A DNA stretch of 28,213 nt from Bondarzewia mesenterica (taxonomy: Eukaryota > Basidiomycota > Agaricomycetes > Russulales > Bondarzewiaceae): assembly GCA_004802705.1 (NCBI GenBank), contig SGPL01000435.1, positions 1 to 28,213 of the forward strand, in the 5' to 3' direction. Under the pieces are notes generated by a model. That model was given only the letters and a program-made list of their open reading frames with translations, searched no databases and had not been told where the DNA came from. Below are positions 10,044 to 21,329 of the stretch, in pieces. Position 1 is the first letter of the stretch, and every line of letters begins with the position of its first letter. The translations under genes and the position numbers were made by a program.

Positions 10044-10767
10044 CTAAACGTGAACGCTTTCTCCCGTCGATGCGGTCGCCATTTCCCAGGGTTTTTTCTT
10101 CTGTGGCGCAATTGATTCGCTGGGTGCCGAATCCTATACTCCAGAGATGAGACGTCAGGTCAATTACTGAACACTCGGGACAGCAGTTTAATAAAAAAAT
10201 CAACTGACATTGAGTTTGTCTGGTATTTGCTTGTTGTTGGGAATGTGGTCAGTTTCCCCCTTTTCAATGAGTTCCTTGAGCTCCGCAAACGAAAGCTGCC
10301 GAGGTTCTTCTACGGCAGACGCATCCTGATACGAGCTTGTAGATGCAGCATTTCCACTTGAATTGGATTTGGAATACAACTCTGTTGGGCTTTGTTCAGC
10401 AAACGTCGGCAAACGGGGATCCGACCATACCTTCTGCCACCTTGGCATCATCTTCCGAAATAGTAATGCCCTTCGTTCTATGTATTATGATGAGAATAAT
10501 GAACGGTTGGACGTCAGGATCGAACACTGCCTTTGAAAATAGAAGATTCTTGTCCTCCTCAAGATCATCTCCTTTTCTTCATCAGATGCACCATTCACGA
10601 CGCCAGTGGATATGATGCTCTCGAGACCTTGCTTGCAGAAAAGCTCTAGCTCAGATCGGGCATCTTTTTCACCATTAGCGCAAGCAATGTACCTGGTATA
10701 CTTCATCGGTGTCATAAGGGTGTGTTGCAAAGAGCCGGCGAACGTCATCAGTTGGGATCGTGGCCAT
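10044..10767 (-). CDS. KPWE-domain protein, PEX39-like (peroxisomal import)
   Basis: Exons 10693-10767, 10528-10649, 10431-10477, 10209-10381, 10044-10133 close into one frame of 168 aa with phases matching at each junction. The C-terminal third has SFAELKELIEKGETDHIP, NNKQIPDKLN and then KKKPWEM. This is the helix plus KPWE signature found in PEX14-related fungal proteins and in PEX39 (human C6orf226, yeast YJR012C), described as a helper in PTS2 cargo import. The N-terminal 65 residues (MATIPTDDVRRLFATHPYD; KQGLESIISTGVVNGASDEE) are an extra, probably helical region. Introns are short (43, 50, 49, 75 nt); the 43- and 50-nt ones are less certain. The neighbouring ArfGAP is transcribed divergently from 282 bp away. 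The KPWE assignment is firm; the peroxisomal role is inferred from the family. Confidence 0.78.
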
Positions 10768-11049
10768 GTCTTGTTGTACGAAAAGATGAACAACGGCAAA
10801 GTGTCAAGCTGTTGAAGAACTCTGCGATGTCGAATAACGAAAGTTGAAACAGCGGTGGTTTGGAGTGATGTAATTGTCGTGGTAGTGGGGAAAGAGAGAT
10901 AAGATAAGATCTCGGCCAGTATTCAGGCTCATCTTACACTAAAACGCCTTCTGGTTGCCCTGACACACAGAGCTACAACACTCTTCCTCATCTCATATCG
11001 AGCATCCCTTAAGCTTTCACCGTCCGGACTTCCACCTTCTTCAAGTGCC
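10768..11049. promoter_or_regulatory. Shared divergent promoter with tandem GATA sites
   Basis: This 282-bp region separates the start codons of the KPWE gene (-) and the ArfGAP gene (+). AGATAAGATAAGAT at about 10898-10911 contains two adjacent GATA-factor type sites. No clear TATA box is seen. Which gene the GATA sites serve is unknown. Confidence 0.35.
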
Positions 11050-13024
11050 ATGTCTGGCATGAACAGAATCGCAGCGGAACGGAACGGGAAAGCCGTACTC
11101 GAGTTGGTCACGAAGCCGGGGAATGGTGAGCAATGCTGTCTCAAAAGAGCATACTGGCAACTGGGGTTTTGTCGTTGCTGGGAAAGATCTCAGAGCTATA
11201 TACGTTCTCTGACTGGCATGTAGCAGCCTCGCCATCTGCGAAGTCGTCATCGAGCCGTTGATTAGACCACCGGGCAGTGACAACGAAGGGCATGAGCTTT
11301 CCGAAGTTACCTGTCCCTCCAACTCTTTCGACTGGTCCTGATGCGGCAAATCATGATACTGTTGAACAGAGCTTCTTCAGAGATCTAGGTTGGTTGCAGC
11401 ATACTGAATGTATATATTTTCCCTTCCAGATACTTGTGCGGACTGCAAGGCCAGGAATCCGCGATGGACATCTCACAATCTAGGCATTTTCCTATGGTAC
11501 GATATTCACATAAGAGATATGGTTTTCTTCAATATTATAATCCTCAATAATTCAGTGTCAACTGTGCCAGCATTCATCGGAAAATTGGTACACACATTAC
11601 GAAAGTGTATGCCGCCCTCTCGTCCCAGCATACAGCAGCGGAGCTGATGCGATTACCTTCAGAAAGAGCTTGACGCTGGACTCGTGGACAAAGGAACAAG
11701 TAGAAGTTGGTCAATCTGCTGGCGTCTCTTTCGGTCGATTTCCTGACCGATCACTCTTCCAGAACATGCGCCAAATGGGTAACATCAGATCCAATCAGAT
11801 CTACAACCCAGATGAAGTCCGTAATCCCCCACCGACGAATATGGTTGACTCAGAAAGAGATAGTGAACTGGAGAAATTTATTCGTGGTACGCACATTGTT
11901 CACCTGCGTGGATCTCGGTCGCCCACAATTCCACCCTAGACAAGTACGAATTCAAGAAGTTTATGTCACGCTCTGCAGTTGTCGCTGCACATTTGGGACC
12001 GTCAAGGTCAGCGGCATCTGTGAAGGCAACTTCCTCTGCAACATCGGCGCCACAGCGTTCGCAGACAGTACCAAATCTCTCACAACCGTCCAGCGCTCGT
12101 CCATTCANCTCCAGCCAGACTCAGCCGCAGTTTCCATCATCGACAGCTAATTTGCCCTCGACGGCACAACAACAACCTGCACGCTCAGTTTCTCATCCCT
12201 TCCTTGCGACCCAGAATGTTCAACAGCCGCAGCAGCCAGCGGGTGGTGTTTGGTCCGATCTCGCAGCCCTGCAGACTCCGACTCAGAACTCGTCGCTACC
12301 TCTGCAATACCAGAATTCTCAGTCGATATCCATCCCGAATAATACACTTTCCCCAAACAACCCCTTCCCAACAGGTGGAGTATCTTCATTCGGAGCTGGA
12401 ATGAGTACTGGTATCAGTCCCGGGATGGGGCTATCTCCCATGATGGGCACATCGCCTTTCCAAAGGCAAACCCAGATGCAGATGCAACTCCAACCTACGC
12501 ACTTCGGCACTCAGAATGCATTTAGCGTCGGGACTGGTCAACACAATCCCTTCGGACAGATGTCAGCTGCACAACCCCAACCTCAGCCGCAATTGCAGAT
12601 GCAGATGCAGATGCAGCAGCCGTTCAACCCCTCGACTGTATTTGCTCCCCAGCAAACATCGTTTTCGCCGTCGCCGTCTCCATTCTCGCAACAGTCACAA
12701 CCGACCTCATTCACACCTCAACCATCCGCGTTCTCGCAGCCACAACAGCCCTTCGCTCCTCAATCTCAAGTCAACCCGTTCTACAATTCAGGACAAGGGA
12801 TGATGGCGCAGCCACAGGTTCCCTTTCGCGCGACTCCATCGCCGTTCGGCGGGATGCAGGCGGGATCGCCGTTCCAGCAGCAGCAGATGTTCCCTGGCCA
12901 GGGCACCCAACCGCAGCCTCAAGCTCAAGCGCAAAGCTCCAATCCGTTCACCGGGTGGATGCAGCAGTCGGCACCTGCGCAAGGGGAATACAGGGGACAG
13001 GCTGGGCAGTGGGGAACTATGTGA
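11050..13024 (+). CDS. ArfGAP-domain protein with Gln-rich NPF tail (SMAP/AGE2-like)
   Basis: ArfGAPs stimulate GTP hydrolysis on Arf GTPases in Golgi/endosomal traffic. Exons 11050-11125, 11430-11496, 11556-11606, 11663-11705, 11763-11886, 11940-13024 form one frame of 481 aa. The start MSGMNRIAAERNGKAVLELV is the first in-frame ATG (a second at 11059 is possible). The zinc finger has the exact family spacing: C28-x2-C31-x16-C48-x2-C51-x4-R56, with RNPRWTSHNLGIFLC and CASIHRKIG; R56 is the catalytic arginine. SLTLDSWTKEQVE, MGNIRSNQIYNPDEVRNPPP and KYEFKKFM complete the domain by about residue 130. The rest is disordered and rich in Gln/Pro/Ser/Phe, with four NPF motifs that could bind EH-domain endocytic proteins. 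The first intron (304 nt) is much longer than the others (53-59 nt). One N lies in the last exon at 12108. Confidence 0.93.
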
Positions 13025-13646
13025 TGACGGCACAGTGTATGGCGCGTTCGGGCAACGCCATGATTTGTTCTAGGGAAAACAATGGGAGTTGGATGGTGTC
13101 GGTCAAAGCGCATGCAAATGGAAGCAGGATAGTTATCGTACGTCCAGTTGGGTGTTCAACATCTAATTCTCGGTTCAGTATCTCTCGACTTCTATTCATG
13201 GTTACTACATATGTGAAATTCGCTGGTATGGATCTGGACGTGAAATGTTTTTATCTTTATTTAAAGTTGCAAGAGTTTCTGCTTGTATCACGGCCCCTAG
13301 GTCAAGACTCGAGAATTTATCAAAGCCAATGGCGCGCAGAAGCCTGGTGATGGCCTTTATTATTGACCGTCGCTCCCGGTGACCAACAATGACAAATTTT
13401 GCTTCTGTGCACTACTGTCCATACGAGGCTACCAGTATTGACAAATGTCACAAAGCGTCTTCGACGGCGGAGTGCCACAGAGCAGGCCCCGTTTCTCTAT
13501 AAATGCGCGCCGCGCTATCAGTATCAGTATCAGCATCATCAGCACAGAGAGATTATTAACTTACCCTACACTCATTCCGATCCAGACACTCACCAACGCA
13601 TTCCCAAAGTAACCCCAAATTGCTGCGTACATCAGCCCTCAAACAG
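13025..13646. other. Intergenic region, 3' UTR then promoter
   Basis: The left part should be the ArfGAP 3' UTR. The right part holds a TATA box and a short ATCAGT repeat ahead of the gene at 13647. I see no other gene. Confidence 0.45.
13498..13504 (+). promoter_or_regulatory. TATA box
   Basis: TATAAAT in the context CTCTATAAATGCGC lies about 150 bp before the ATG at 13647. It is followed by ATCAGTATCAGTATCAG at about 13517-13533, which would fall in the 5' UTR. Confidence 0.5.
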
Positions 13647-14288
13647 ATGGAAGCACCCACTCTATCCAATGTCTATCCTTCCTCCTCGCTGCGCGCATCG
13701 AACACGCAGGTACCCACGATTTCGGAGTCCGATACTGAGAAGCCCTCATGGTCGAACCAGATTTCCGTCGCCCGCCACGGGGAACAGCGCCGCTCGAACA
13801 ACAAAGCATCTCGCATGCTCGATGTCCCCATCGTGCATGCCGACACCGCGTCCGAATACGAAAGGCTGAACAATGGAGAAGGTGACGGCACAATGCACGA
13901 AGATGGCAAACACGACCATGGCCTCAACTTGGGGAGGAATATCTCCCATAGCTTCAATGCCCTCATGTCGCAGGGGTCTTTGAAGCAACGGCTGTGCCTC
14001 AAGGTGACGGGGATAGACAAGGGGAAGAAGGCGGTCCTCCGTCCGCTTACAGAAGTAGTCCGATTGCCCACTGTGGCAGATGAGATTGGGGTTTGTCGAG
14101 AGAGGCAGGCGAAGGAGCGGGATAATGCATCACTCAGTAATTCGACCGCCGGGTCAAGCGGAGCTGAAGGCAGCGGAGAAACTTCGTCAGACTCCAATGA
14201 TGAGTTAAAAAATGAGGACCTAGTGTCCTCAACGAAGATCGGCGCGGGTTCGGGCAGCACCAGTCGACTAGCTGCTGAAAAGCAGTGA
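13647..14288 (+). CDS. Hypothetical disordered protein
   Basis: A single-exon frame of 213 aa beginning MEAPTLSNVYPSS. I recognise no domain. It is rich in Ser, Glu, Asp and Asn. A slightly more ordered block lies near residue 65 (MLDVPIVHADT) and another at about 125-150 (RPLTEVVRLPTVADEIG). The C-terminal 60 residues are low-complexity Ser/Gly/Glu. Support comes from the upstream TATA box and ATG-to-stop integrity. The opposite strand is open for longer (13673-14530), so the strand is not certain. Confidence 0.5.
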   Translation: MEAPTLSNVYPSSSLRASNTQVPTISESDTEKPSWSNQISVARHGEQRRSNNKASRMLDVPIVHADTASEYERLNNGEGDGTMHEDGKHDHGLNLGRNISHSFNALMSQGSLKQRLCLKVTGIDKGKKAVLRPLTEVVRLPTVADEIGVCRERQAKERDNASLSNSTAGSSGAEGSGETSSDSNDELKNEDLVSSTKIGAGSGSTSRLAAEKQ

Positions 14289-14932
14289 ATCATTACCCTT
14301 CCAAAAGTTGTTAGGTTATGTAGTACCTCAGGCTCAGGTATTAAGCTGAAATACAAGGTTCGAGCCTCAGAGATACCTATACGACTGCATGCCAGCGTAA
14401 TGACAGACGGAATGTCGGCGTCCAGGGACTCGATGAAACGGTAAACCCACCTTTCAGACGTAGTCCAAGACGACGAGGGAAATGGAGCAATGAAAGCGAG
14501 TCGAGGACACCTTCGGGACCACCGGAACACTTCGAATGAGCACAGTTTAAGGCTAGCGGTTCAATTCAAGATCTATTCAACGAGAATACCTTTGCGACAT
14601 TGATAGCTCCGGGCTTATGCTCGTTTATTTAGAAAGGAAACCTTGAATTTTGGCATGATGGAGGAAGAACGGAAAGAGCTGGAAAGAGACTAGATAGTAA
14701 CAACGTGAGAAATTGACAAAACGGTACTGCAATAAGTTGGCTCAGACCTGACTCGAGTCAACCTCAACATACGATAGACGCTCGTAGACGCCTGCTTGTA
14801 AAGCAAAGTTGTCTTTACTGACGACACAGGTATAGAGCAGTCGCTCAGCAGAAACAGGCAGAAACCTCGCGCTTCAGGATATTCCGCTCACTGATACCCA
14901 ATTTAACCTCATATTCTCGGCTGAAAACTACC
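14289..14932. other. Intergenic region upstream of TYR1
   Basis: No coding signal that I can support. The right-hand part is the likely promoter and 5' UTR of the gene at 14933. Confidence 0.4.
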
Positions 14933-16599
14933 ATGGTTCGCCCAGACGTTACACCAGATGCACCGGTCGAAGAACAGCCAACAATCGGGCTCATAGGCAT
15001 GGGTGCCATGGGGAAAATATACGCGAAATATTTGTTAGATGGAGGCTGGAAGAAGTGAGTGTTTGAACTTTGGAGTGAGATTCCGTATAGATGAGATCCC
15101 AGGATTCATGTTTGTGACCAGATGTCAAAGTACGAAGCCCTGAAGGACACGTACAAAGGTATGTTCATAGATCTGCGCTAGTTATAGGGTGTGATCCGAA
15201 GTCAATTTTCTAGGGGTTGAAGGTATCACTGTCCTCAAAGACGGGCATTATGTATCGAGAACTTCAGACTTCATCGTCTATTCTGTAGAAGCGGAGTACA
15301 TCGACAGAGTGACTGCAGAATATGGCCCTTGTGAGTATCTAAACCATCCCACGTTTTCTTGCACACTGATGTCTGTTGGAAGCGACAAAGGTGGGAGCAA
15401 TTGTAGCTGGGCAGACATCGGTGAAGGCACCAGAGCGGGCGGCGTTTGAGAAGTACTTGCCCGACGATGTGCATATTGTATCCTGCCATTCATTGCATGG
15501 GCCGACAGTAAATCCTCGGAATCAGCCGCTGGTAAGTCCCCCTCATCCTGTTGACTTTGTAGCAGCTCATCGGACCTATTGCAGGTGTTAATTAAACATC
15601 GCGCAACAGACGAAGCTCTCACTTTAGTTGAGAGCATCCTGAGACCGTTGCAATCCCGATATGTGTACATGACGTACGATGAGCACGACCTTGTCACGGC
15701 AAATACACAGGCGGTTACACACGCTGCTTTTTTGAGGTGGGTATGATCTCGCTCCTGTCATGTTCTTTTGTAACACATCCTATAGCATGGGCACCGCGTG
15801 GGCGAGCGCGTCGTCTTACCCCTGGGAGCACGGGTATTACGTCGGCGGCATCGAGACAGTCAAAGTCAACATCATGCTACGCATCTTTTCAAACCAATGG
15901 CACGTCTACGCCGGACTAGCCATCCTGAACCCATCCGCCCGCATTCAGATCAGACAGTACGCGCAGAGCACGACAGACATATTCAAACTCATGCTCGCCG
16001 CGGACGAGGCAGGGCTTCGAACGCGGATGTACGAGGCGCGTCGGCGAGTATTTGGAGAGGGCAGTGACTTGGCGCGAGCTCCCATCTTGCTTTCCGAAGA
16101 CATATTGGATGCATTTAGTCTCGGAAAGAAGCCGCCCAAGAACGGACAAGCAGGGGCTGCACATACGCCGGGAGGCGGGTGCAACGGGGGCGGGGATCGC
16201 CCGCCGGCTAACTCGCATCTCTCGTTGCTCGCTATGGTGGACTGCTGGGCCCGCCTCGACATCAATCCCTTCGTGCATCTTGACGTGGCCGCCACTCCCG
16301 TGTTCCGCATGTGGATGGGCGTTGCCGAATACCTGTTCCACTCGGAGGAACGCTTGGACGCGGCTATCCATGCGGCATTGTACAATGTCTCGCATCGGTA
16401 CGATGATGTCGAGTTTGTCGTGGCGTCGCGGGGGTGGAGTCAGTGCGTCTCGTTTGGAAACTTTGATCTGTTCAAGCAGCGGTTTGAGGAGACAGCGGAG
16501 TTTTTCCGACCGCGGTTTGAAGAGGCAGCGAAGGTGGGTTCGGAGATGCTGAAGGCTATCATGGACAGTTCTCCTCCGAAGGCGAGGTACGGTTCATAG
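14933..16599 (+). CDS. TYR1: Prephenate dehydrogenase (NADP+)
   Basis: Oxidatively decarboxylates prephenate to 4-hydroxyphenylpyruvate in tyrosine synthesis; cytosolic in fungi. Exons 14933-15054, 15103-15158, 15214-15330, 15383-15531, 15585-15736, 15786-16599 give 469 aa, close to the usual fungal length of about 450. The dinucleotide-binding GxGxxG is GLIGMGAMG at residues 19-27, after MVRPDVTPDAPVEEQPTI. Other family blocks: VGAIVAGQTSVKAPE, IVSCHSLHGP (active-site His), NTQAVTHAAFLSMGTAW, NIMLRIFSNQWHVYAGLAI, and RGWSQCVSFGNFDLF near the end. A Gly/Pro-rich insert (about residues 315-340) lies in the C-terminal helical part and is probably a flexible loop. All introns are 48-55 nt with consistent phases. 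Confidence 0.95.
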
Positions 16600-17035
16600 G
16601 GGAGATGGTGAGATGGAGTGGACATCGTGATTTCTTACACTCGGGCAGGGAAACGTAAGATCCCGGTAGAATATCTGTTTTGCGCTTAATGCATTTTTGA
16701 TTCAGATTGAGCAATTGAGCACTGCCTATGGGACTCCCGAACTAGCGCATCAAACAGTTGGGAATTTGAAGGCGTGCGAGACAAGATTGGTGAATACAGG
16801 TTCATACCGGTCGTATTGGACTTGTCCTATATCTACAACCTTCTGCATACGCCCTCTCTCAGGGGGCACGGGCCTGGACGGGGATGTGAAGTGACCCTGA
16901 TGAATTTACAGAATGACGCGGCTAACTATGATTCAAGATACACGAGTCGTTGAACTAAAAGGACAAACGATAAAACCAATACAATGGATATAGAAAAATA
17001 GAACGACATGCAACGTCACTGAACAAACCAACGCA
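16600..17035. other. Convergent intergenic region
   Basis: This lies between the TYR1 stop and the annotated end of the minus-strand oxygenase gene. It probably holds both 3' UTRs. No gene or repeat seen. Confidence 0.45.
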
Positions 17036-20000
17036 TTAGAAAGGCATGAACGTAAAGCTCAGAAATTTTGTGCTCACTAGCGTACAGAAAGCTTTGGGGG
17101 GAGTATTGATCGTCACAGGTCTCAGTCGGTCAAATCTATGATATCGGCAGCGTCCGCAGGTATGTACTTTTTTTCTCTTCGCCCCTGCAACAGTGGTCGA
17201 CGTACTCGCAGATGGAGGGCCAGAGGGGATCGCGTCACTTGAGGACGACAGAGGTGGCTCAGGTTGGATACCACTGCCAGAGCCCACTGCCGATGCCGCA
17301 GGAGCCGTCAAGACATACCTCTTTCGCCCGTCAACAGCCATCACGACGTCGTTGTACCTGGGGCCCATGATGGCAGAGATCTCAGCACTGGTGCCAAGCT
17401 TGACCAGGAAAGACTTTGCAGCGGCCTGACGAGCTTTCCACAAGCCCGCGTCGATGACATGCTGATGCTTCGTTACTTGCAACGTGTAGGGGCTACCATG
17501 CGTGATGGTGGTCCACTGAACCAGGTCTCGTGCAGAGGCCAACGTAAGCTCCAGATGACTCCGTCTTTTTTGAATGGCGCGGAAGTCATGTTTTGAGGAA
17601 GCGGAGAGAAGGAAGTTGTCCAATGTACGGCAGTCATCGCATCCACAGCCAACTTTGCGCAGGTCGGGATGCTGCGTCGTCGTGCTTTTATCGCGAAGAA
17701 TTTCTTGAAGGTAAGAACCGACCAAGAGTTTGGAAAACTCTTGGAACGGTTTCGACGACATTGATATTTTATGCTTGAGCAGAACATCACGGAGTTTGGG
17801 GATGAGAGGTTCGTAGAGATTTTGGAATCGCTTGTGCAGTTCGCCCTTTTGTCGAAGCAAGAGAGCAAGGAGATTGGCACAGGCATGCATCTGTCCTGTT
17901 ACGATGCAAAGATTTACGAGATACGTGACTCGCGTAATCTTTGCTTCGTCCGCTAGGGAATCGTGTGCATTCTGCTGCTGCCCGCTGTAGTACGGGTATG
18001 ATGAAAACGGCTTGGGCGGTTCCGCGACAACAGCCGGGAACTGCTGAATGGCGGACATAAGGGATTTTTCCACCGCCTTCTCAAACGTGCTGGTCGCGTC
18101 AGCTGAAATACAGAAGGATGCCTTTTGGTTGTGCAAAGTTACGACGAGCTCTGCCCAGAAATCGTAGTCGGGAGGAACTGCAACGAATTGGGGGAAAACA
18201 CTGCGAGACAGCACAGATCATTCAGCCGTCATATAGCTGAACATGAGTAAGGGAATTTTACTTGTCAAGAAGAAAAGCAAGCCCCTTTGTGTGCAAAGCG
18301 CGCAGGAGCACAGGGACGTCTACTTTACTAGGGTTCTTCAGGGCGGCCAGGGCTTGACCATACTCTATGTCGCACCAGGCAACAATGGCATCCTGGTCTT
18401 CGACTGCAAGAGGGGAGAGGCTCTCAATAAACTCAATGCGATCCTTGATGCTGACGCATTGTGATAAACATTTATGAAACCTGAATATGACATCGACTGA
18501 ACATCACTTGGACTGGATATTGGAACGATATGAAGGACGTACAATTCCTTTACGCGCTCGAAGGAAAACTTCTTCCACGCATCCATGAAATTTTGGCGAC
18601 CAAGGACATTCATATTTTTCTCTGCGCCGCTAAAAGTGACAACCTGGTGCCACTTATCTAGATCGTTCCACTGCACTGCTAAATTTGCCATCACTTTCGC
18701 TGCGGTGACATCTTTTGAAGGCGGCATTTTCTCCATGATCCAAGCTGCAATCCGCGACGCCTCGGCAGATGGGTTTTCGCTATTCCCAACCTGCTGTATC
18801 TTTTTCAGAGCATAAGACATTCCACCCTCGTTTAAAAGTATCTCTGTCTCGTCATCCTCATGAAATAGGATGAGGACTGTGCGCCGGTACCCTTCATCTG
18901 GACATTAGTAAACTCAGGGTGTCACGATGGCATTCACTCACAGTATTCAACTGAGCCCGCTTCCTGCACGAAGTGAGTGAGTGACCGTCCATCGGAAACA
19001 TCATATATACTTACATTACCCGCATAACCTTCATAATCTGCGTCATCAGGCCCTTGACCTTGGAACGGCCGTTCAGGGATCAAATCTTCGTCGGATAGAG
19101 AAATTTTGCTTGAGCTCAAGACAGGATCTCCATTCAGGTCGACAAGATTCTCCAGAGTGAGAGAACTATCGGACTCCTCCAACATAGCTGGTGTATCACT
19201 ACCTCCCCCGTGCTCATACCCCCATCTGCCTCGTTTGTAGTAGTCTTCGCCATAATCGTCCGCGCATCCGGAGACCCAGTACTCCAAGTTCGCAAGACAG
19301 ACCACGAATCCCAATTTCTCAGCAACGTCACGCACATGCGCGATGCGGTGTGCATCCATACCCTTCAATGCAGAAGAGCGAAGATTCACCTCGCTATATT
19401 CGTGTTCTAGAAGAAACGCAATTAGCTTGCTGTCCGGGGTGGTCCGGTACTTGTCTTGGTGCCACTTGCGGAGGACGTGATGCAGTTGGGTGAGAGCGGT
19501 GTGCATGTTGGGCAAAGAGGGTCGTGGGATGCCAGGAGACGTGTGTATCAGGTTGTAAGAAAGTGCGAGTCGATACCCCGACGTGATAGATTTGACTTCG
19601 TGCATTACATCGGCGTACCATGTGAGCAGCGTCGTAGAGAATGCGGAATCGGACGCAAAGTCGAATACTTGCTTCGAGGTGCCGTGCGACACGTGCACTT
19701 GACCGCCAGCGTATAACGACGGGAGGACAATGATAATTGTTGCAAACATCCCTTCGCTCTTTTCGGTACTAAAGACATCACAGTCCAGCCAAGAGTTCAA
19801 TGATCCAGAAGACACGATAGAGAGAACATTGCCTACTCTTGGTGTGGCAAGAAGCTGTCGGAAGGTTTCAGCACTAAACCATTTGAAATAAGGAAAGGAA
19901 GCACGCACTGCGAGCCTGTTTCATAAAGCAGAAGCTTGTAAAATTCGCATCTAGGGGGCGTTCTAGCAGGTGCAACACCCAGCTCCTTCCACACAATGGG

Positions 20001-20759
20001 GACGATTTTGGATAAGTGTGTGTTCCATGCCGGATTAGTGAACTTAACCTTTTGTGGTTCGACTTCCCAAGTGTGCCGCACATTTGTATCGACGACTGTC
20101 CGTTCCTTATGTCCGAAAGGAGCCTGCTCAGCAATGTCTCGAATTTGTTTCGCGTCACGTTGCTCAAAGGCAATCCAATGAGGCCAAGGCCTTCAATGTA
20201 TAATCCAGGATTGGGTGCATCAGGTAGCACCTGACCATGGGCATATTTCCCTTTAAAATCGAAGTCTCCTGTGAGGGCAGCTTCAAGATCGGCCTAATGT
20301 GAGGTATTGTGAGTGATGGCAACTCATATTAGTCCAGCAGAGATCAAAAATATTCAGGAGTTGGGTCCGGATGCAAGCATCGCGGAGAACAGTAATATGT
20401 AGATATGAAATTGGCAGACATACCCGTAGATCTCCTCCATCTGATACCTCTGACAGGATTTCATCCTCATCTCCATCAGCCTCCCCTTCTTCAAGACCAT
20501 CTTCGTTGGGAACTTCAGATGCAAGAGTGCCGACGGTGACGCCCCGGCTGTTTGGATAATTTGATTCCGTATGATCAGACTCCTGCGCATTCATAGGCGT
20601 GTCTGATCTCTCAGTATGTGGTTCAGGAGGAGTATCCCGGGGTGCGGACTCGCTGGCAACGGCGTCCTCTAGCGACATAATGCCCCCGTCGGTAGGGTGC
20701 TGGAGGATGACCTGAGGTACTGGGGCATTTGAAATGGACAAAATAGTTTCTATATCCAT
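17036..20759 (-). CDS. Long 2OG-Fe(II) oxygenase-like protein, two frame breaks
   Basis: Eight exons: 20424-20759, 19909-20293, 19837-19854, 19015-19768, 18942-18963, 18543-18897, 18262-18450, 17036-18200; about 1,050 aa. Residues 1-112 (MDIETILSISNAPVPQ...) are acidic and disordered. The oxygenase core follows: PGLYIEGLGLIGLPLS, APFGHKERTVVDTNVRHTWE, CEFYKLLLYETGSHFLPHQD (HxD iron ligands, about 246-248), GGQVHVSH, and VMHEVKSITSGYRLALSYN, where His about 304 is the distal ligand and Arg about 314 the 2OG-binding residue. The long C-terminal part is mainly helical, has a GCGCDDC cluster, and is of unknown function. Two breaks: about 4 bases seem lost near 20160 after LPLS, and the T7 run at 17168-17174 (A7 on the coding strand) shifts the frame. 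With one A fewer the protein would end ADIIDLTD at a stop at 17122-17124. The substrate is unknown. Confidence 0.85.
19837..19854 (-). other. 18-nt micro-exon carrying the HxD iron site
   Basis: The exon adds FLPHQ plus two bases of the Asp codon. Borders are GTGCGT...CGACAG (54 nt) before and GTAGGC...CTTTAG (68 nt) after. Both neighbours stay in frame and restore the family string HFLPHQDTEKSEGMFAT. Confidence 0.75.
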
Positions 20760-21329
20760 CTTTTCAGAACAAGAGGAAGAAATATCTCAGTGTAGATTCT
20801 TGTAGAGTCAGATAAAGCAAGGTAGGAGAATAAGTAGTAAACACAGGGCACGCCAACTTAAATAAAGCGCGCCGCCCTGCGCCGCCTTGAAACGACGTAG
20901 AGTGTGACAGACGCGTCCTGTCACAATAAGCCTTCGGCCAATAATCACACGTTTCACGTTTTACCTTGAACTTTCCGTCAGTAGAGTTACACGTGGCCGC
21001 GAGGGTGTTTGGATGTGTAGTAAGTACTGTAGTACTGTAGCACTGATAACATTGAGACCAATCAACAAGCAAGACTAGATCCTCGAACGAGGAGAGCGTT
21101 GTACGGAAAAGGTTCGGAGAATACTTGCAGGGCTTTCCGTGAGAGCTTGGCAGAATTGACGAACTGACTGACGCAATTCCTTAGAATACAAACAATTCAA
21201 AGCTTTCACCGCGTCGGAGGTGCAGGAATATAATTCCAACAATGAAAAGCAGACACACGAGAACATGCCATGTGGCGAGAGATAAGTGAATCACCGTCGT
21301 ACAGACACGAACTGCAGCAGTCATGATGC
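20760..21329. other. Upstream region of the oxygenase gene
   Basis: It contains the presumed promoter of the minus-strand oxygenase gene and the 3' side of zuotin. A short run of GTAGTACTGTAG-like words lies at about 21017-21045. No gene is supported. Confidence 0.4.

Noticed and set aside
10464..10570. Apparent frameshift in the KPWE gene
   Set aside because: A 50-nt GT..AG intron (10478-10527) links the two frames exactly, so no lesion is needed.
11041..11349. Minus-strand open frame over the ArfGAP start
   Set aside because: Overlaps a well-supported exon 1 and intron 1 on the plus strand; no motif.
14355..14372. GGTTCGAGCC, like a tRNA T-loop
   Set aside because: No acceptor stem, D-arm or anticodon arm can be folded around it.
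13673..14530. 285-aa open frame on the minus strand
   Set aside because: Opposite strand of the plus-strand gene with TATA box and ATG; Ser/Pro/Arg-rich translation with no motif. Kept as a caveat only.
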